Assembly: GCF_042432495.1 (NCBI RefSeq)
Contig: NZ_JBHLXC010000002.1
Location: 186,001-250,000 of the forward strand
Length of the DNA: 64,000 nucleotides
Origin: Pseudochelatococcus lubricantis
GTDB taxonomy: Bacteria > Pseudomonadota > Alphaproteobacteria > Rhizobiales > Beijerinckiaceae
Direction: 5' to 3'
The stretch's first letter is position 1. The number at the start of each line of letters is the position of its first letter. The position numbers were made by a program, and so were the translations under genes. Positions 36,553-44,818 of the stretch are shown in pieces. The notes under the pieces were generated by a model. That model was not told where the DNA came from. It saw nothing but the letters and a program-made list of their open reading frames with translations, and searched no databases.

Positions 36553-37638
36553 CTATTGTTTCACCGCCGCGACGGGCGCCGGTGCGGTCGTCGGAAACAA
36601 TCGTTCCCCAAGCCGCAGCGCCACATGGACCAGCAGGATCAGCACCGGCACCTCGACCAGCGGACCGATCACCGCGGCGAAGGCAACCGGCGATGCGAGC
36701 CCGAAGGCCGCGATCGCCACCGCGATCGCCAGCTCGAAATTGTTGCCGGCGGCGGTGAAGGCGATCGCCGTGGTGCGGGGATAATCGGCTTCGATCAGCT
36801 TGCCCATGAAGAAGCTGATCAGGAACTGGACGATGAAGTAGATCGTCAGCGGGATCGCGATGATGACAGCGTCGAGCGGCAGGCGCACCACATCGCCGCC
36901 CTTGAGGCTGAACATCGCGACGATGGTGAAAAGCAGCGCCGCCAGCGTGATCGGGCTGATTTTCGGCAGGAAGACGTTCTCATACCAGTCGGCGCCCTTT
37001 TTCGCGACCAGGATACGGCGGGTCAGGAATCCGGCCAGAAACGGAATGCCGAGATAGATCAGCACCGCTTCAGTGATCGTCCAGAATCCGACATCGACGA
37101 CGCTGCCTTCAAGTCCGAACAGCGGTGGCAGCACGGTGAGAAATATCCAAGCATAGGTCGAGAAGAACAGGATCTGGAAGATCGAGTTGAAGGCGACGAG
37201 ACCGGCGACATACTGGTTGTCGCCCTTGGCGAGCTGATTCCAGACCAGCACCATGGCGATGCAGCGCGCGAGGCCAATCAGGATGAGGCCGGTCATGTAC
37301 TCCGGATGGTCGCGCAGGAAGATGACGGCGAGCGCGAACATCAGCGTGGGGCCGATGATCCAGTTCTGCACCAGCGAGAGCGCGAGCACGCGCTTGTCGG
37401 CAAAGACGCGATGAAGTTCCTCGTACTTCACCTTGGCGAGCGGCGGATACATCATCAGGATCAGCCCGATGGCGATCGGGATGTTCGTGGAACCGACCGA
37501 CAGCGCGTTGAGCTCATCGGGCAGGCCGGTGAAGACGGTGCCGAGAATGACGCCGAGCGCCATCGCGGCGAAGATCCAGACCGTCAGGTAGCGGTCGAGA
37601 AAGGACAGCCGCGAGGCCGGCCGAACAGTGGTTTCCAT
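36553..37638 (-). CDS. acr3: Arsenite efflux transporter ACR3
   Basis: A 361-residue ten-helix arsenite exporter of the BASS superfamily. It begins METTVRPASRLSFLDRYLTV. The essential membrane cysteine is in LIGLARCIAMVLVWNQLA, and the late helix has AIAFTAAGNNFELAIAVAIA. The ATG at 37638 follows GGAGCTTCC; an upstream extension has no family resemblance. It is the main As(III) pump of this operon. Confidence 0.96.
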   Translation of the reverse strand: METTVRPASRLSFLDRYLTVWIFAAMALGVILGTVFTGLPDELNALSVGSTNIPIAIGLILMMYPPLAKVKYEELHRVFADKRVLALSLVQNWIIGPTLMFALAVIFLRDHPEYMTGLILIGLARCIAMVLVWNQLAKGDNQYVAGLVAFNSIFQILFFSTYAWIFLTVLPPLFGLEGSVVDVGFWTITEAVLIYLGIPFLAGFLTRRILVAKKGADWYENVFLPKISPITLAALLFTIVAMFSLKGGDVVRLPLDAVIIAIPLTIYFIVQFLISFFMGKLIEADYPRTTAIAFTAAGNNFELAIAVAIAAFGLASPVAFAAVIGPLVEVPVLILLVHVALRLGERLFPTTAPAPVAAVKQ

Positions 37639-37657
37639 GGGGGAAGCTCCTGGCACG

Positions 37658-38077
37658 TCAGACGAGCCTGTTGCCGAGTGCGTCGACAACCTTCTCGCCG
37701 TCCTCTTTGGTGAACGCGCCGCGTTGCGGGGGAAGCAGGTCGAGCACCGCTTCCGAAGGGCGGCAGAGCCGCACGCCCTGCGGGCTGACGACGATCGGAC
37801 GATTGATGAGGATCGGATGCTTTTCGATCGCATCGAGCAGTTGGTCGTCGCTCAGCGCTGGGTCATCGAGGCCCAGTTCCGCATAGGGCGTGCCTTTCTC
37901 CCGCAGGATATCGCGCACCGTCAGCCCCATGCGCGCGATGAGCTGGACGAGCAGCGCGCGCGACGGCGGCGTCTTCAGGTACTCGATCACATGGGGCTCG
38001 ATGCCTGCATTGCGGATCATGGCAAGCGTGTTGCGCGAGGTGCCGCAGTCGGGGTTGTGGTAGATGATCACGTCCAT
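37658..38077 (-). CDS. arsC: Arsenate reductase, glutaredoxin-coupled (ArsC/Spx fold)
   Basis: A 139-residue ArsC of the thioredoxin fold. It has catalytic Cys11 in HNPDCGTSRNTL and conserved arginines in RPIVVSPQGVRLCRPSE. It uses glutathione/glutaredoxin, unlike the LMW-type enzyme immediately upstream, so this operon carries both unrelated reductase classes. ATG at 38077 follows AGGTCA; an ATG four codons upstream is also in frame. Confidence 0.95.
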   Translation of the reverse strand: MDVIIYHNPDCGTSRNTLAMIRNAGIEPHVIEYLKTPPSRALLVQLIARMGLTVRDILREKGTPYAELGLDDPALSDDQLLDAIEKHPILINRPIVVSPQGVRLCRPSEAVLDLLPPQRGAFTKEDGEKVVDALGNRLV

Positions 38078-38085
38078 GGCTGACC

Positions 38086-38628
38086 TCATGCGATATCAGC
38101 GCGGAAATCGGTCGCACCTTCGATGCGACCGATTTCCGTCACTTTGGCCTTGAGCGATGTGCGGTCGAGACTCTCGATCGGCAGTGCGGCAAAAATGGAG
38201 ATCCGGTTCTTCAGATAGCGAAGCGCCGTCACGAAAGCGGTCCGCTTCTCGATGTCGGTTCCCTCAACTGCAACCGGATCCTCGATGCCCCAATGGGCGG
38301 TCATCGGCTGTCCGGGCCAGACGGGGCAGACTTCGCCGGCAGCGTTGTCACAGACCGTGAATACGAAATCCATCACCGGAGCGTCGGGCTGACCAAACTC
38401 GTCCCAACTCTTCGAATGCAATCCCTCGGTCGGGTACTCGAAGCTCTCCAGCGTCTCCAACGTCAAGGGATGCACGTCGCCCCTTGGATGACTGCCCGCC
38501 GAGAAGGCATGGAAACGGCCTTCCCCATCCTTGTTCAGGATGCTTTCGGCGACGATGGAACGGGCGGAATTGCCGGTGCAAAGAAAGAGAACGTTGAATA
38601 CACGGACTTGCAAGGACGGCTCAAGCAT
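38086..38628 (-). CDS. arsC: Arsenate reductase, LMW-phosphatase type
   Basis: A 180-residue enzyme. The P-loop CTGNSAR is near residue 17, relay cysteines are in VCDNAAGEVC and Asp is in WGIEDPV. It is very similar to the reductase half of the fusion at 24150 (shared FLCTGNS, FSAG, SKSWDEF, MDFVFT, AHWGIEDP), suggesting a common origin. It overlaps the arsR 3-prime end by 8 bases. Confidence 0.94.
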   Translation of the reverse strand: MLEPSLQVRVFNVLFLCTGNSARSIVAESILNKDGEGRFHAFSAGSHPRGDVHPLTLETLESFEYPTEGLHSKSWDEFGQPDAPVMDFVFTVCDNAAGEVCPVWPGQPMTAHWGIEDPVAVEGTDIEKRTAFVTALRYLKNRISIFAALPIESLDRTSLKAKVTEIGRIEGATDFRADIA

Positions 38629-38986
38629 GGGCGTTTTCCCCAGTAGTTGAAAGGCAGCAGGAGGACAGGGCCGAGATGGCTGGCGTACACACCTCCGGAT
38701 GGCCCTGGCAGCAATCGCGCATGAGAAACTGGATGAGGCTGGAAAGCGCCGGATAGACGGCGCTGTAGATGATCAGCCGCCCCCCCCGGCGAGACCGGGC
38801 GAGACCGGCATGTTCGAGGTGGCTGAGGTGAAACGACAGGCGCGAGGAGGACGCGCCTCCCAGCGCCTCGCCGATGGCCCCTGCGGGCATACCCTCGGGA
38901 CCGGCAGCCACTAGCAACCGGACGATACGCAGCCGCGTCTCCTGCGAAAGGGCGCCGAAAGCATCGAGGGCTTGCTTTTCTTCCAT
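38621..38986 (-). CDS. arsR: ArsR-family repressor of the acr3 operon
   Basis: A 121-residue winged-helix regulator: SQETRLRIVRLLVAAG, SSRLSFHLSHLEHAGLARS, and cysteines in MRDCCQGHPEVC and SSCCLS for As(III) sensing. The ATG at 38986 is preferred to an in-frame start five codons upstream. It is first in the arsR-C-C-acr3-H-O operon and likely autoregulatory. Confidence 0.93.
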   Translation of the reverse strand: MEEKQALDAFGALSQETRLRIVRLLVAAGPEGMPAGAIGEALGGASSSRLSFHLSHLEHAGLARSRRGGRLIIYSAVYPALSSLIQFLMRDCCQGHPEVCTPAISALSSCCLSTTGENAHA

Positions 38987-38996
38987 TGTTCCACGC

Positions 38997-39012
38997 CTCA
39001 ATTAATGTTGAG
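38997..39012 (-). promoter_or_regulatory. Candidate operator of the acr3 operon
   Basis: A 5-bp perfect inverted repeat with a 6-base centre, immediately upstream of the arsR start at 38986. It differs from the ATATTTCGA sites of the other ars unit, consistent with a different ArsR. Confidence 0.35.
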
Positions 39013-39185
39013 ATATTGGGTAGCAAATGCGCGGGATCGAAGCAAGGGAAATCCCTTCGGTAAGTGCATGAGAAGCGATTCGTAGCGGAAGTTTTACCTG
39101 CTGGCGGTGGGGAGCGGGGCGCGCTGCATCATGGCTACAGCAACCGAAATGAATGGCAATCAGGTCGATGCATAAAGCCACATTA

Positions 39186-39211
39186 TTTCTGGAAATCCAG
39201 ATTTCCAGAAA
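39186..39211 (+). promoter_or_regulatory. 11-bp inverted repeat upstream of the flavoprotein-luxR operon
   Basis: TTTCTGGAAAT-CCAG-ATTTCCAGAAA: perfect 11-bp arms with a 4-base centre, about 100 bases upstream of the ATG at 39314. An operator-like element; the protein that binds it is unknown. Confidence 0.5.
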
Positions 39212-39313
39212 AATGGCAATTTGTTATGTTATTGTCGTCATTCGCGAGCAGGAGTCTCCCGCAGCCACGAAATCGGAATGCAGCAGCAAATCGGAACCTC
39301 TGACGGAGTTATC

Positions 39314-40672
39314 ATGCCTCGACTCTTCATTATCGGCGGAAGCGATGCCGGCATTAGCGCCGCCCTTCGAGCACGCGAACTCGCTCTAGATTGGCATGTC
39401 ACAATTGCCACTGCAGACCGTTATCCGAACTTCAGCATTTGTGGCATCCCGTACTTCCTCAGCGGTGAGGTGGAAGAAGCTACCAACCTTGCTCACCGCA
39501 AGGCTGCCGACATCGAAGCGCTCGGCGTCGAGCTGCTGCTGGACCATGCGGTGGAAGGCATCGATCCTGCCAGTCATCAGGTGACGACCCGGGACAGCAG
39601 CGGACGCATAGTCGAACACCGTTATGACAAGCTTGTCATCGGCACAGGAGCGACATCGATACGGCCGCCGCTTCCCGGCCTTGATCTGCCGGGAGTTTTC
39701 CTGCTGCGATGGATGGACGACACTTTCGCCTTCGAGAAGCACCTGGAGGAAGCCAAGCCGCGGAGCATCGCCATTATCGGCGGAGGCTATATTGGGCTTG
39801 AAATGTCCGAGGCGCTTACGCGGCGCGGCATTGACGTCACGGTGGTGGAAATGGCGCCGAGCGTCATGACGACAATCGACTCCGACCTGGGGCAGAAAGT
39901 CGGTGAGGAACTCCGGCGCAATGGAATTCACATCGCCGCTGGTCAGGCTATTTCGTCGATTTCGCGGGATGGCGTGGGACTGCGCCTGGATGGCCCGAAC
40001 GGCTTCTCGCTGCCGACGGACATGGTTCTTGTCGCCGTCGGCGCCCGGCCGGAAACGGGGCTTGCGGAGGCGGCAGGCATCACCCTCGGGTTCAAGAAAG
40101 CCCTGCAGGTGAACCGGCGGATGGAGACCAACATCCTTGATGTTTATGCGGCGGGCGACTGCGTCGAAACATGGCATCGGATCACCCGGGCGAACGCCTA
40201 CTTGCCTCTCGGAACGACCGCGCACAAACAAGGCAGGATTGCCGGCGAGAACGCAGTCGGCGGCGACCGGCAGTTCGAAGGCAGTCTCGGCACCCAGTCG
40301 GTTCGCCTGTTCGAGTCCGTCGTCGCACGCACCGGCTTTCACGACCGGGACGCGGCAAACGCCGGATTTGATCCGCTTTCCGTCGACTCCGTCGTATGGG
40401 ATCACAAGGTCTACTACCCCGGCGCCAGGGAGATGACGATCCGGGTGACGGGCGACCGTTCGACACAGAGACTGCTCGGAGCGCAGATCATCGGGCACTA
40501 CGGGACCGAGGTTTCCAAGCGCATCGACATATTTGCGGCCGCCATTCATCACGGGATGAGCGTCGAGGCGGCAAGCGATCTTGACCTCAGCTACACCCCG
40601 CCCTTGAGCAGCCCGTGGGATCCGGTCCAGATGGCAACCCAAGCATGGAGTGCCGCCCTTCGCAGCGGATGA
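39314..40672 (+). CDS. CoA-disulfide reductase-like FAD/NAD(P)H oxidoreductase
   Basis: A 452-residue pyridine-nucleotide-disulfide oxidoreductase: RLFIIGGSDAGISAALRARE, a single redox cysteine in FSICGIPYFLSGEV (the CoADR/NADH oxidase/peroxidase position), the second Rossmann motif IIGGGYIGLEMSEAL and the FAD motif VYAAGDCVETWH. There is no fused rhodanese domain. Candidate activities are CoA-disulfide, polysulfide or O2 reduction. The ATG at 39314 fits the FAD motif. Its stop overlaps the luxR start by ATGA. Confidence 0.88.
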   Translation: MPRLFIIGGSDAGISAALRARELALDWHVTIATADRYPNFSICGIPYFLSGEVEEATNLAHRKAADIEALGVELLLDHAVEGIDPASHQVTTRDSSGRIVEHRYDKLVIGTGATSIRPPLPGLDLPGVFLLRWMDDTFAFEKHLEEAKPRSIAIIGGGYIGLEMSEALTRRGIDVTVVEMAPSVMTTIDSDLGQKVGEELRRNGIHIAAGQAISSISRDGVGLRLDGPNGFSLPTDMVLVAVGARPETGLAEAAGITLGFKKALQVNRRMETNILDVYAAGDCVETWHRITRANAYLPLGTTAHKQGRIAGENAVGGDRQFEGSLGTQSVRLFESVVARTGFHDRDAANAGFDPLSVDSVVWDHKVYYPGAREMTIRVTGDRSTQRLLGAQIIGHYGTEVSKRIDIFAAAIHHGMSVEAASDLDLSYTPPLSSPWDPVQMATQAWSAALRSG

Positions 40673-41394
40673 AAATGACACGTCGTCAAAGTCTTTTTGA
40701 GCAGGCGTATTACGCAACCGAAGCTGCCTCGACCGTTGGAGAGGCAATTGTAAGCCTGTCAAAAATCTACAACATCGATTTTGTAACATATCACTTCGCC
40801 CAGACCATTATCGATTCAGTAGACTCCCCGTTCGTCCGGACTAATTATCCTGATGAATGGGTTTCACGTTACTTGTTGAATGGGTATGTCAAGGTTGATC
40901 CAATTGTAAAGGAGGGATTTTTACGACAATTACCGTTCCACTGGCGCGAAATCGAAATTCCACCTGACGCCTATGATTTTTTTCAAGATGCACAACGTCA
41001 CGGAATCGGAGAGAATGGATTTTCAATACCTATTGTTGATAAAGTACGACGTCGCGCCTTGCTATCGATGAATAGTATGAAGGCGCCATCCATCTGGAAC
41101 AGAACAGTAAATCGCCATAAGGAAGAATGGGTGGAGCTTGCATTACTCGTTCACCAGAAGGCCGTCCTTGAGCTGTATGGTGAACGAGATCCTGCACCGT
41201 CTTTGAGCCCGCGCGAACTGGAATGCCTTCATTGGACAGCACTTGGCAAAGGATACAAGGAAATCGCGCTCATACTTGGCATATCCGATCATACAGCGCG
41301 GAGTTACCTGAAATCAGCACGAATCAAGCTTGGATGCGTGACAATTTCATCTGCCGCGACGCTCGCATTGCATCTGCGCCTCATTACTTTGTGA
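40669..41394 (+). CDS. LuxR-family quorum-sensing regulator
   Basis: A 241-residue regulator. The N-terminal autoinducer-binding domain keeps the pocket residues of TraR-type proteins (Trp/Tyr in DEWVSRYLL, Asp-Pro in KVDPIV, Trp in FHWREI, Gly in HGIGENG). The C-terminal HTH reads LSPRELECLHWTALGKGYKEIA, with SDHTARSYLKSARIKLG. It is translationally coupled to the upstream flavoprotein and 97 bases upstream of the luxI homologue. It probably responds to the acyl-homoserine lactone made by that enzyme. Confidence 0.94.
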   Translation: MKMTRRQSLFEQAYYATEAASTVGEAIVSLSKIYNIDFVTYHFAQTIIDSVDSPFVRTNYPDEWVSRYLLNGYVKVDPIVKEGFLRQLPFHWREIEIPPDAYDFFQDAQRHGIGENGFSIPIVDKVRRRALLSMNSMKAPSIWNRTVNRHKEEWVELALLVHQKAVLELYGERDPAPSLSPRELECLHWTALGKGYKEIALILGISDHTARSYLKSARIKLGCVTISSAATLALHLRLITL

Positions 41395-41400
41395 TCCTAT

Positions 41401-41427
41401 ACCCTCATATGAGGGTACTCATATGAG
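41401..41427 (+). promoter_or_regulatory. Tandem lux-box-like palindromes upstream of luxI
   Basis: ACCCTCATATGAGGGT (41401-41416) is a perfect 16-bp palindrome. A second palindrome CTCATATGAG (41418-41427) follows 1 base later, so CTCATATGAGGG occurs twice 17 bases apart (41403-41414, 41418-41429 with one final-base extension). They lie 64-90 bases before luxI, where LuxR-type sites occur, but do not match the classical TraR or LuxR box. Confidence 0.6.
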
Positions 41428-41490
41428 GGAATTTCATCGCGAACTTTCATACTGCATTGTTTATCCACCAATCACCGGTTGGAGGATATG

Positions 41491-42168
41491 ATGTTTATTG
41501 TCATCCAGAAGAATGAATACAATAAATACGCCCACCTTATCGATCAATCATTCCGTCTTAGAAAAAGGATATTTGTCGATCAACTGAGATGGAAAGTGGA
41601 GGTTACAGGTCCATACGAGCGCGACAGTTACGATAATCTTGGGCCTGCCTATCTCATTTGGTGCGACGAACAAGCCGATCATCTCTACGGTAGCGTGCGC
41701 CTGTTACCGACGACCGGTCCGACTCTTCTATATGACGTATTTCGGTCGACCTTCCCTGACATCTCCCTTATCGGACCCGGGATCTGGGAAGGGACAAGAA
41801 TGTGTGTTGATGAAACTGCAATTCTCGCCGATTTTCCGGACCTCGATCCGAGACGCGCTTTCAGCATGCTACTTCTGGCGCTATGTGAGTGTGCACTTCA
41901 TTACGGAATACATACCCTAATTTCGAACTACGAGCCCCACATGCGGAGAATCTACCGACGCGCGGGCCTCAAGTTCGATGAGATCGGGCATGCGAACGGT
42001 TTCGGCCGTTTTCCGGTGTGTTGCGGCGTATTCGAAGTGTCAGCAGCAACAAGGCATCGGATGAGGCAAGCGCTCAAGCTTTCAGATTCGCTCTACGCAC
42101 CCCAGCCGGTCATCCGCAGTTACAATGCCGGTCAAAGCTCGCTGGCAATGCACGACGAGCTGACTTAG
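41491..42168 (+). CDS. Acyl-homoserine-lactone synthase (LuxI family)
   Basis: A 225-residue autoinducer synthase. Conserved residues are all visible: Arg/Phe/Trp in RLRKRIFVDQLRWKV, Asp residues in YERDSYDN, Arg in YGSVRLLPT and Glu/Arg in GIWEGTRMCVD. It makes an acyl-HSL from S-adenosylmethionine and an acyl carrier. ATGs at 41488 and 41491 are adjacent; GGAGG at 41481-41485 gives better spacing to 41491. Codon use is noticeably more AT-rich than in the metal genes. Confidence 0.94.
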   Translation: MFIVIQKNEYNKYAHLIDQSFRLRKRIFVDQLRWKVEVTGPYERDSYDNLGPAYLIWCDEQADHLYGSVRLLPTTGPTLLYDVFRSTFPDISLIGPGIWEGTRMCVDETAILADFPDLDPRRAFSMLLLALCECALHYGIHTLISNYEPHMRRIYRRAGLKFDEIGHANGFGRFPVCCGVFEVSAATRHRMRQALKLSDSLYAPQPVIRSYNAGQSSLAMHDELT

Positions 42169-42420
42169 GCGCTGACCCATTTCGGGGGCGTGCAATAACT
42201 TGTCAAGCGGGCGGTGTCGTATATCCCCTGACAGCCAGCCGTTGATACTGAGGTCGTAAAAGGACAGCAGTTGCACGCGATCGTTTGTTTCTCGAAAGGA
42301 CTGAATCGTTCTCCAAACGAATTGAGTATCGAATCAGCTCAACAGTTCGTTCTCGAGAGCTATGTTTCGCGAGCCTCGAACGCCCGCTTGCATGGCCATC
42401 CACTATTGTAGAGGCTGAAG

Positions 42421-43338
42421 ATGTGGACGAAGCACTCGGACATCGAAGTACGTCATCTCCGATATGTTATCGCGGCAGCCGAACATGGAAGCTTTCGGCT
42501 GGCTGCCGCAGCCATAGGTGTGCAAGTGTCAGCAGTGAGCCGACGCATTCGGGATGTAGAGGATAACATTGGTGCTGCGCTATTCATCAGGCAGTCGAAT
42601 GGGGTACGTCTGACATACGCCGGTGAGCTTTTCCTACAACGGGCGAGGCGCGCCATGAAGCATATCAAATCTGCGGGAAAAGATGTCGCGTCTGCAGGCC
42701 AGGGAGATGAAGGAAGGATACACGTTGGAATTTCAGTGTCCCTTGCTTCAAATTTTATGACAAGCTTAATCGAAAATTATACTAATAGTCATCCGAAAGT
42801 GCGCCTTGAGTTCATTGAAGGCACTCCGTTAGAGCACATCCAAGCCATACGCACACATCAGTTGGATGTCGCATTTCTTACTGGATCACCGCATGTCAGC
42901 GGCTGCGAGACTAGGCAGCTATGGAGCGAACAGGTTTTTGTTGCAATGCCCGAGGATGACAACCTAGCTGTGCATGAAAGCATCACTTGGAGAGAACTGC
43001 AAGGGCGGCGGTTTGTAGTTTGCGAGACGTGGCCAGGCCCTGAAATCCATGATTTTCTAATAAAACACCTGTCGGAACCGGGGCATCAACCATCAGTTAA
43101 GGTGCAGGCGGTTTATCGAGACAACCTCATGCAAATGGTCGCTAGTGGTGGAAATCTGACTCTGGTCAGCGAGGCGGCTACCGCAATGCTTTTTCCGGGC
43201 GTGCTATATCGCCAACTTGCAAGCGAGACGGTTCCGTTTTGCACAGTATGGTCGCCGACAAACGACAATCCCGCATGCCGGCGCCTTCTCAGCCTTGCCC
43301 GCACTCTCTCAGACGAACAGATTGCCACTGGTAAGTAG
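42421..43338 (+). CDS. LysR-family transcriptional regulator
   Basis: A 305-residue LysR regulator. The N-terminal HTH is RHLRYVIAAAEHGSFRLAAAAIGVQVSAVSRRIRDVED and the effector-binding domain begins EGRIHVGISVSLASNF. A LysR gene at this position, convergent with the DUF2274-trbI end, is a usual component of Trb ICEs in alphaproteobacteria, although its targets are unknown. The start at 42421 follows GAGGCTGAAG. Confidence 0.92.
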   Translation: MWTKHSDIEVRHLRYVIAAAEHGSFRLAAAAIGVQVSAVSRRIRDVEDNIGAALFIRQSNGVRLTYAGELFLQRARRAMKHIKSAGKDVASAGQGDEGRIHVGISVSLASNFMTSLIENYTNSHPKVRLEFIEGTPLEHIQAIRTHQLDVAFLTGSPHVSGCETRQLWSEQVFVAMPEDDNLAVHESITWRELQGRRFVVCETWPGPEIHDFLIKHLSEPGHQPSVKVQAVYRDNLMQMVASGGNLTLVSEAATAMLFPGVLYRQLASETVPFCTVWSPTNDNPACRRLLSLARTLSDEQIATGK

Positions 43339-43397
43339 CTCCTACCTCGGCCGTGCTAGTATTCTTGTATCATGATGCGCAGGATATTGCAGGATCT

Positions 43398-43622
43398 CTA
43401 TTCAGAGGATCGTTTCGCCCTGCTGAATCCCTTGTCAGTGGCCATGAACTGCTGAAGCATTGGGACGATGAGCTTCGCCGGATCATACGGCGCAACCTCA
43501 CCGGCGTTTCGGGCGAGAATTTCGGCATACACTACAAGGTCTCGATGGAGTGATGCGGGCAACTCCACCGTGACCTTCACGGGTTTGTCGTCGGCGAGGG
43601 GACCAAGTTTCAGTTTCGCCAT
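43398..43622 (-). CDS. DUF2274 protein
   Basis: A 74-residue protein: MAKLKLGPLADDKPVKVTVE, then LPASLHRDLVVYAEILARN and DPAKLIVPMLQQFMATDKGF. This is the DUF2274 family, nearly always directly after trbI, as here (2-base gap). It resembles a ribbon-helix-helix DNA-binding protein. Last gene of the transfer operon. Confidence 0.92.
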   Translation of the reverse strand: MAKLKLGPLADDKPVKVTVELPASLHRDLVVYAEILARNAGEVAPYDPAKLIVPMLQQFMATDKGFSRAKRSSE

Positions 43623-43624
43623 GA

Positions 43625-44818
43625 TCAGCCCCTGTAGGGTTCGAGGACAAGATCGCGGGTAACGACCACGCGGACGGGGAAGCCGGGCCTGATCGTCAGC
43701 GTCGGCGCGACATTGAGTTGGCGGCGGACGATTTCCTGACCGGCATCGTTGATCGTGTCCTGTGCGCCGTTACGTATGGCTCGAAGCAGCCTGTCATCGT
43801 CGTCGACGGCCAGTTCCGTCCCGACCGCGAGCAGGGTCGAAAGACCGGCGGCCTTGGCGATGTCCCACCAATGGTAATCGACGCCATCCTCAAGCCCCGC
43901 GTAGCCCTGCGTGTCGGCGCCGGGCTGGCGTTCCAGCACGATGGAGCGGCCGTTGGGCAGGATGATCCGGTTCCAGACGAGCAGGACGCGGCGCTGCCCG
44001 AAGCCGACGTCGTTGCTGTATTCGCCGATCAGGCGAGCGCCCTGGGGCACGAGCAGGATATTGCCGGTCGGGCTATCGTAGATGTTTTCGGTTATCTGGG
44101 CGGTGATCTGGCCGGGAAGATCGGAGCGGATGCCGGTGATGAGCGCGGCCGGGATGACTGAACCTGCCTGAAGCACATAGGGCGATGCCGGGGGGGCGAC
44201 GCGATCGGGGGCGACCGTGCGTCGATCGACAGCCGCATTGAGGAAGGCCAATTGCCGATCCTGCGCGGTGGGTATTCCGGTCTGGCCGGCAAGGCCGAGT
44301 CCGGCGAAGCTCGGGTTCGCACCGCCGGCGAGCGTGCCGGTGGCCGCACCTGGACGGGCCTCGGTCTGGAAGAAGACACGGCTCAGGCGTGCGGCCTCTT
44401 CCTCGGCAAGCCGCCGCTGTTCCGCCTGATCGACGGCGGGGGTCGTCATGGGTGGCGGAGCGACGGGCTGGCCCCGGTTCTGTGCGTCGAGGATCGGCCC
44501 GCCCAGGTCTCCCGGCAGCGGCGGCCCGAGCACAGGGCCGGTATAATCGCGCGGCAGGCCGGCAAGACCATCGGCCGTTGGCCTATTCTCTGTGGAATAG
44601 AGTTCCTCGCCGCCGGCTCCGGGATCGCGGGTCTGGAGAGCATAGATCAGCGCTCCGCCGATGCCGAGGCCGGCGACGACGCCAAGGCCGGCCAGCACCT
44701 TGCGCGACAGGCGGGTGACGCGCGGCGCTTCGGCGCGCAGGCGCATGGCGGAGGCTGAATCGCTTGCGGCGCCGGTCAGCGGCACGCTGTCTTCTGGCGT
44801 GTTCTCGGTATCGCTCAT
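43625..44818 (-). CDS. trbI: Conjugal transfer protein TrbI
   Basis: A 397-residue VirB10-like protein. An N-terminal cytoplasmic part is followed by one transmembrane segment (VLAGLGVVAGLGIGGALIYAL), then a Pro-rich periplasmic stretch and the conserved C-terminal domain (LQAGSVIPAALITGIRSDLPGQI, VPQGARLIGEYSND, ERQPGADTQGYAGLEDGVD). It spans the envelope in the type IV secretion core complex. Start and trbG stop overlap by ATGA. Confidence 0.95.
   Translation of the reverse strand: MSDTENTPEDSVPLTGAASDSASAMRLRAEAPRVTRLSRKVLAGLGVVAGLGIGGALIYALQTRDPGAGGEELYSTENRPTADGLAGLPRDYTGPVLGPPLPGDLGGPILDAQNRGQPVAPPPMTTPAVDQAEQRRLAEEEAARLSRVFFQTEARPGAATGTLAGGANPSFAGLGLAGQTGIPTAQDRQLAFLNAAVDRRTVAPDRVAPPASPYVLQAGSVIPAALITGIRSDLPGQITAQITENIYDSPTGNILLVPQGARLIGEYSNDVGFGQRRVLLVWNRIILPNGRSIVLERQPGADTQGYAGLEDGVDYHWWDIAKAAGLSTLLAVGTELAVDDDDRLLRAIRNGAQDTINDAGQEIVRRQLNVAPTLTIRPGFPVRVVVTRDLVLEPYRG

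Larger units (their letters stand above)
38987..39313. other. Divergent control region arsR / CoA-disulfide-reductase-like gene
   Basis: No supported gene. Contains an inverted repeat CTCAA-TTAATG-TTGAG (38997-39012) just upstream of arsR and a longer one at 39186-39211 upstream of the rightward gene. The base composition becomes more AT-rich rightwards. Confidence 0.5.

Noticed and set aside
42082..42276. 64-codon minus-strand frame between luxI and lysR
   Set aside because: It overlaps the luxI end, has no ribosome-binding site and no recognised family; the 252-base gap is left without a gene call.
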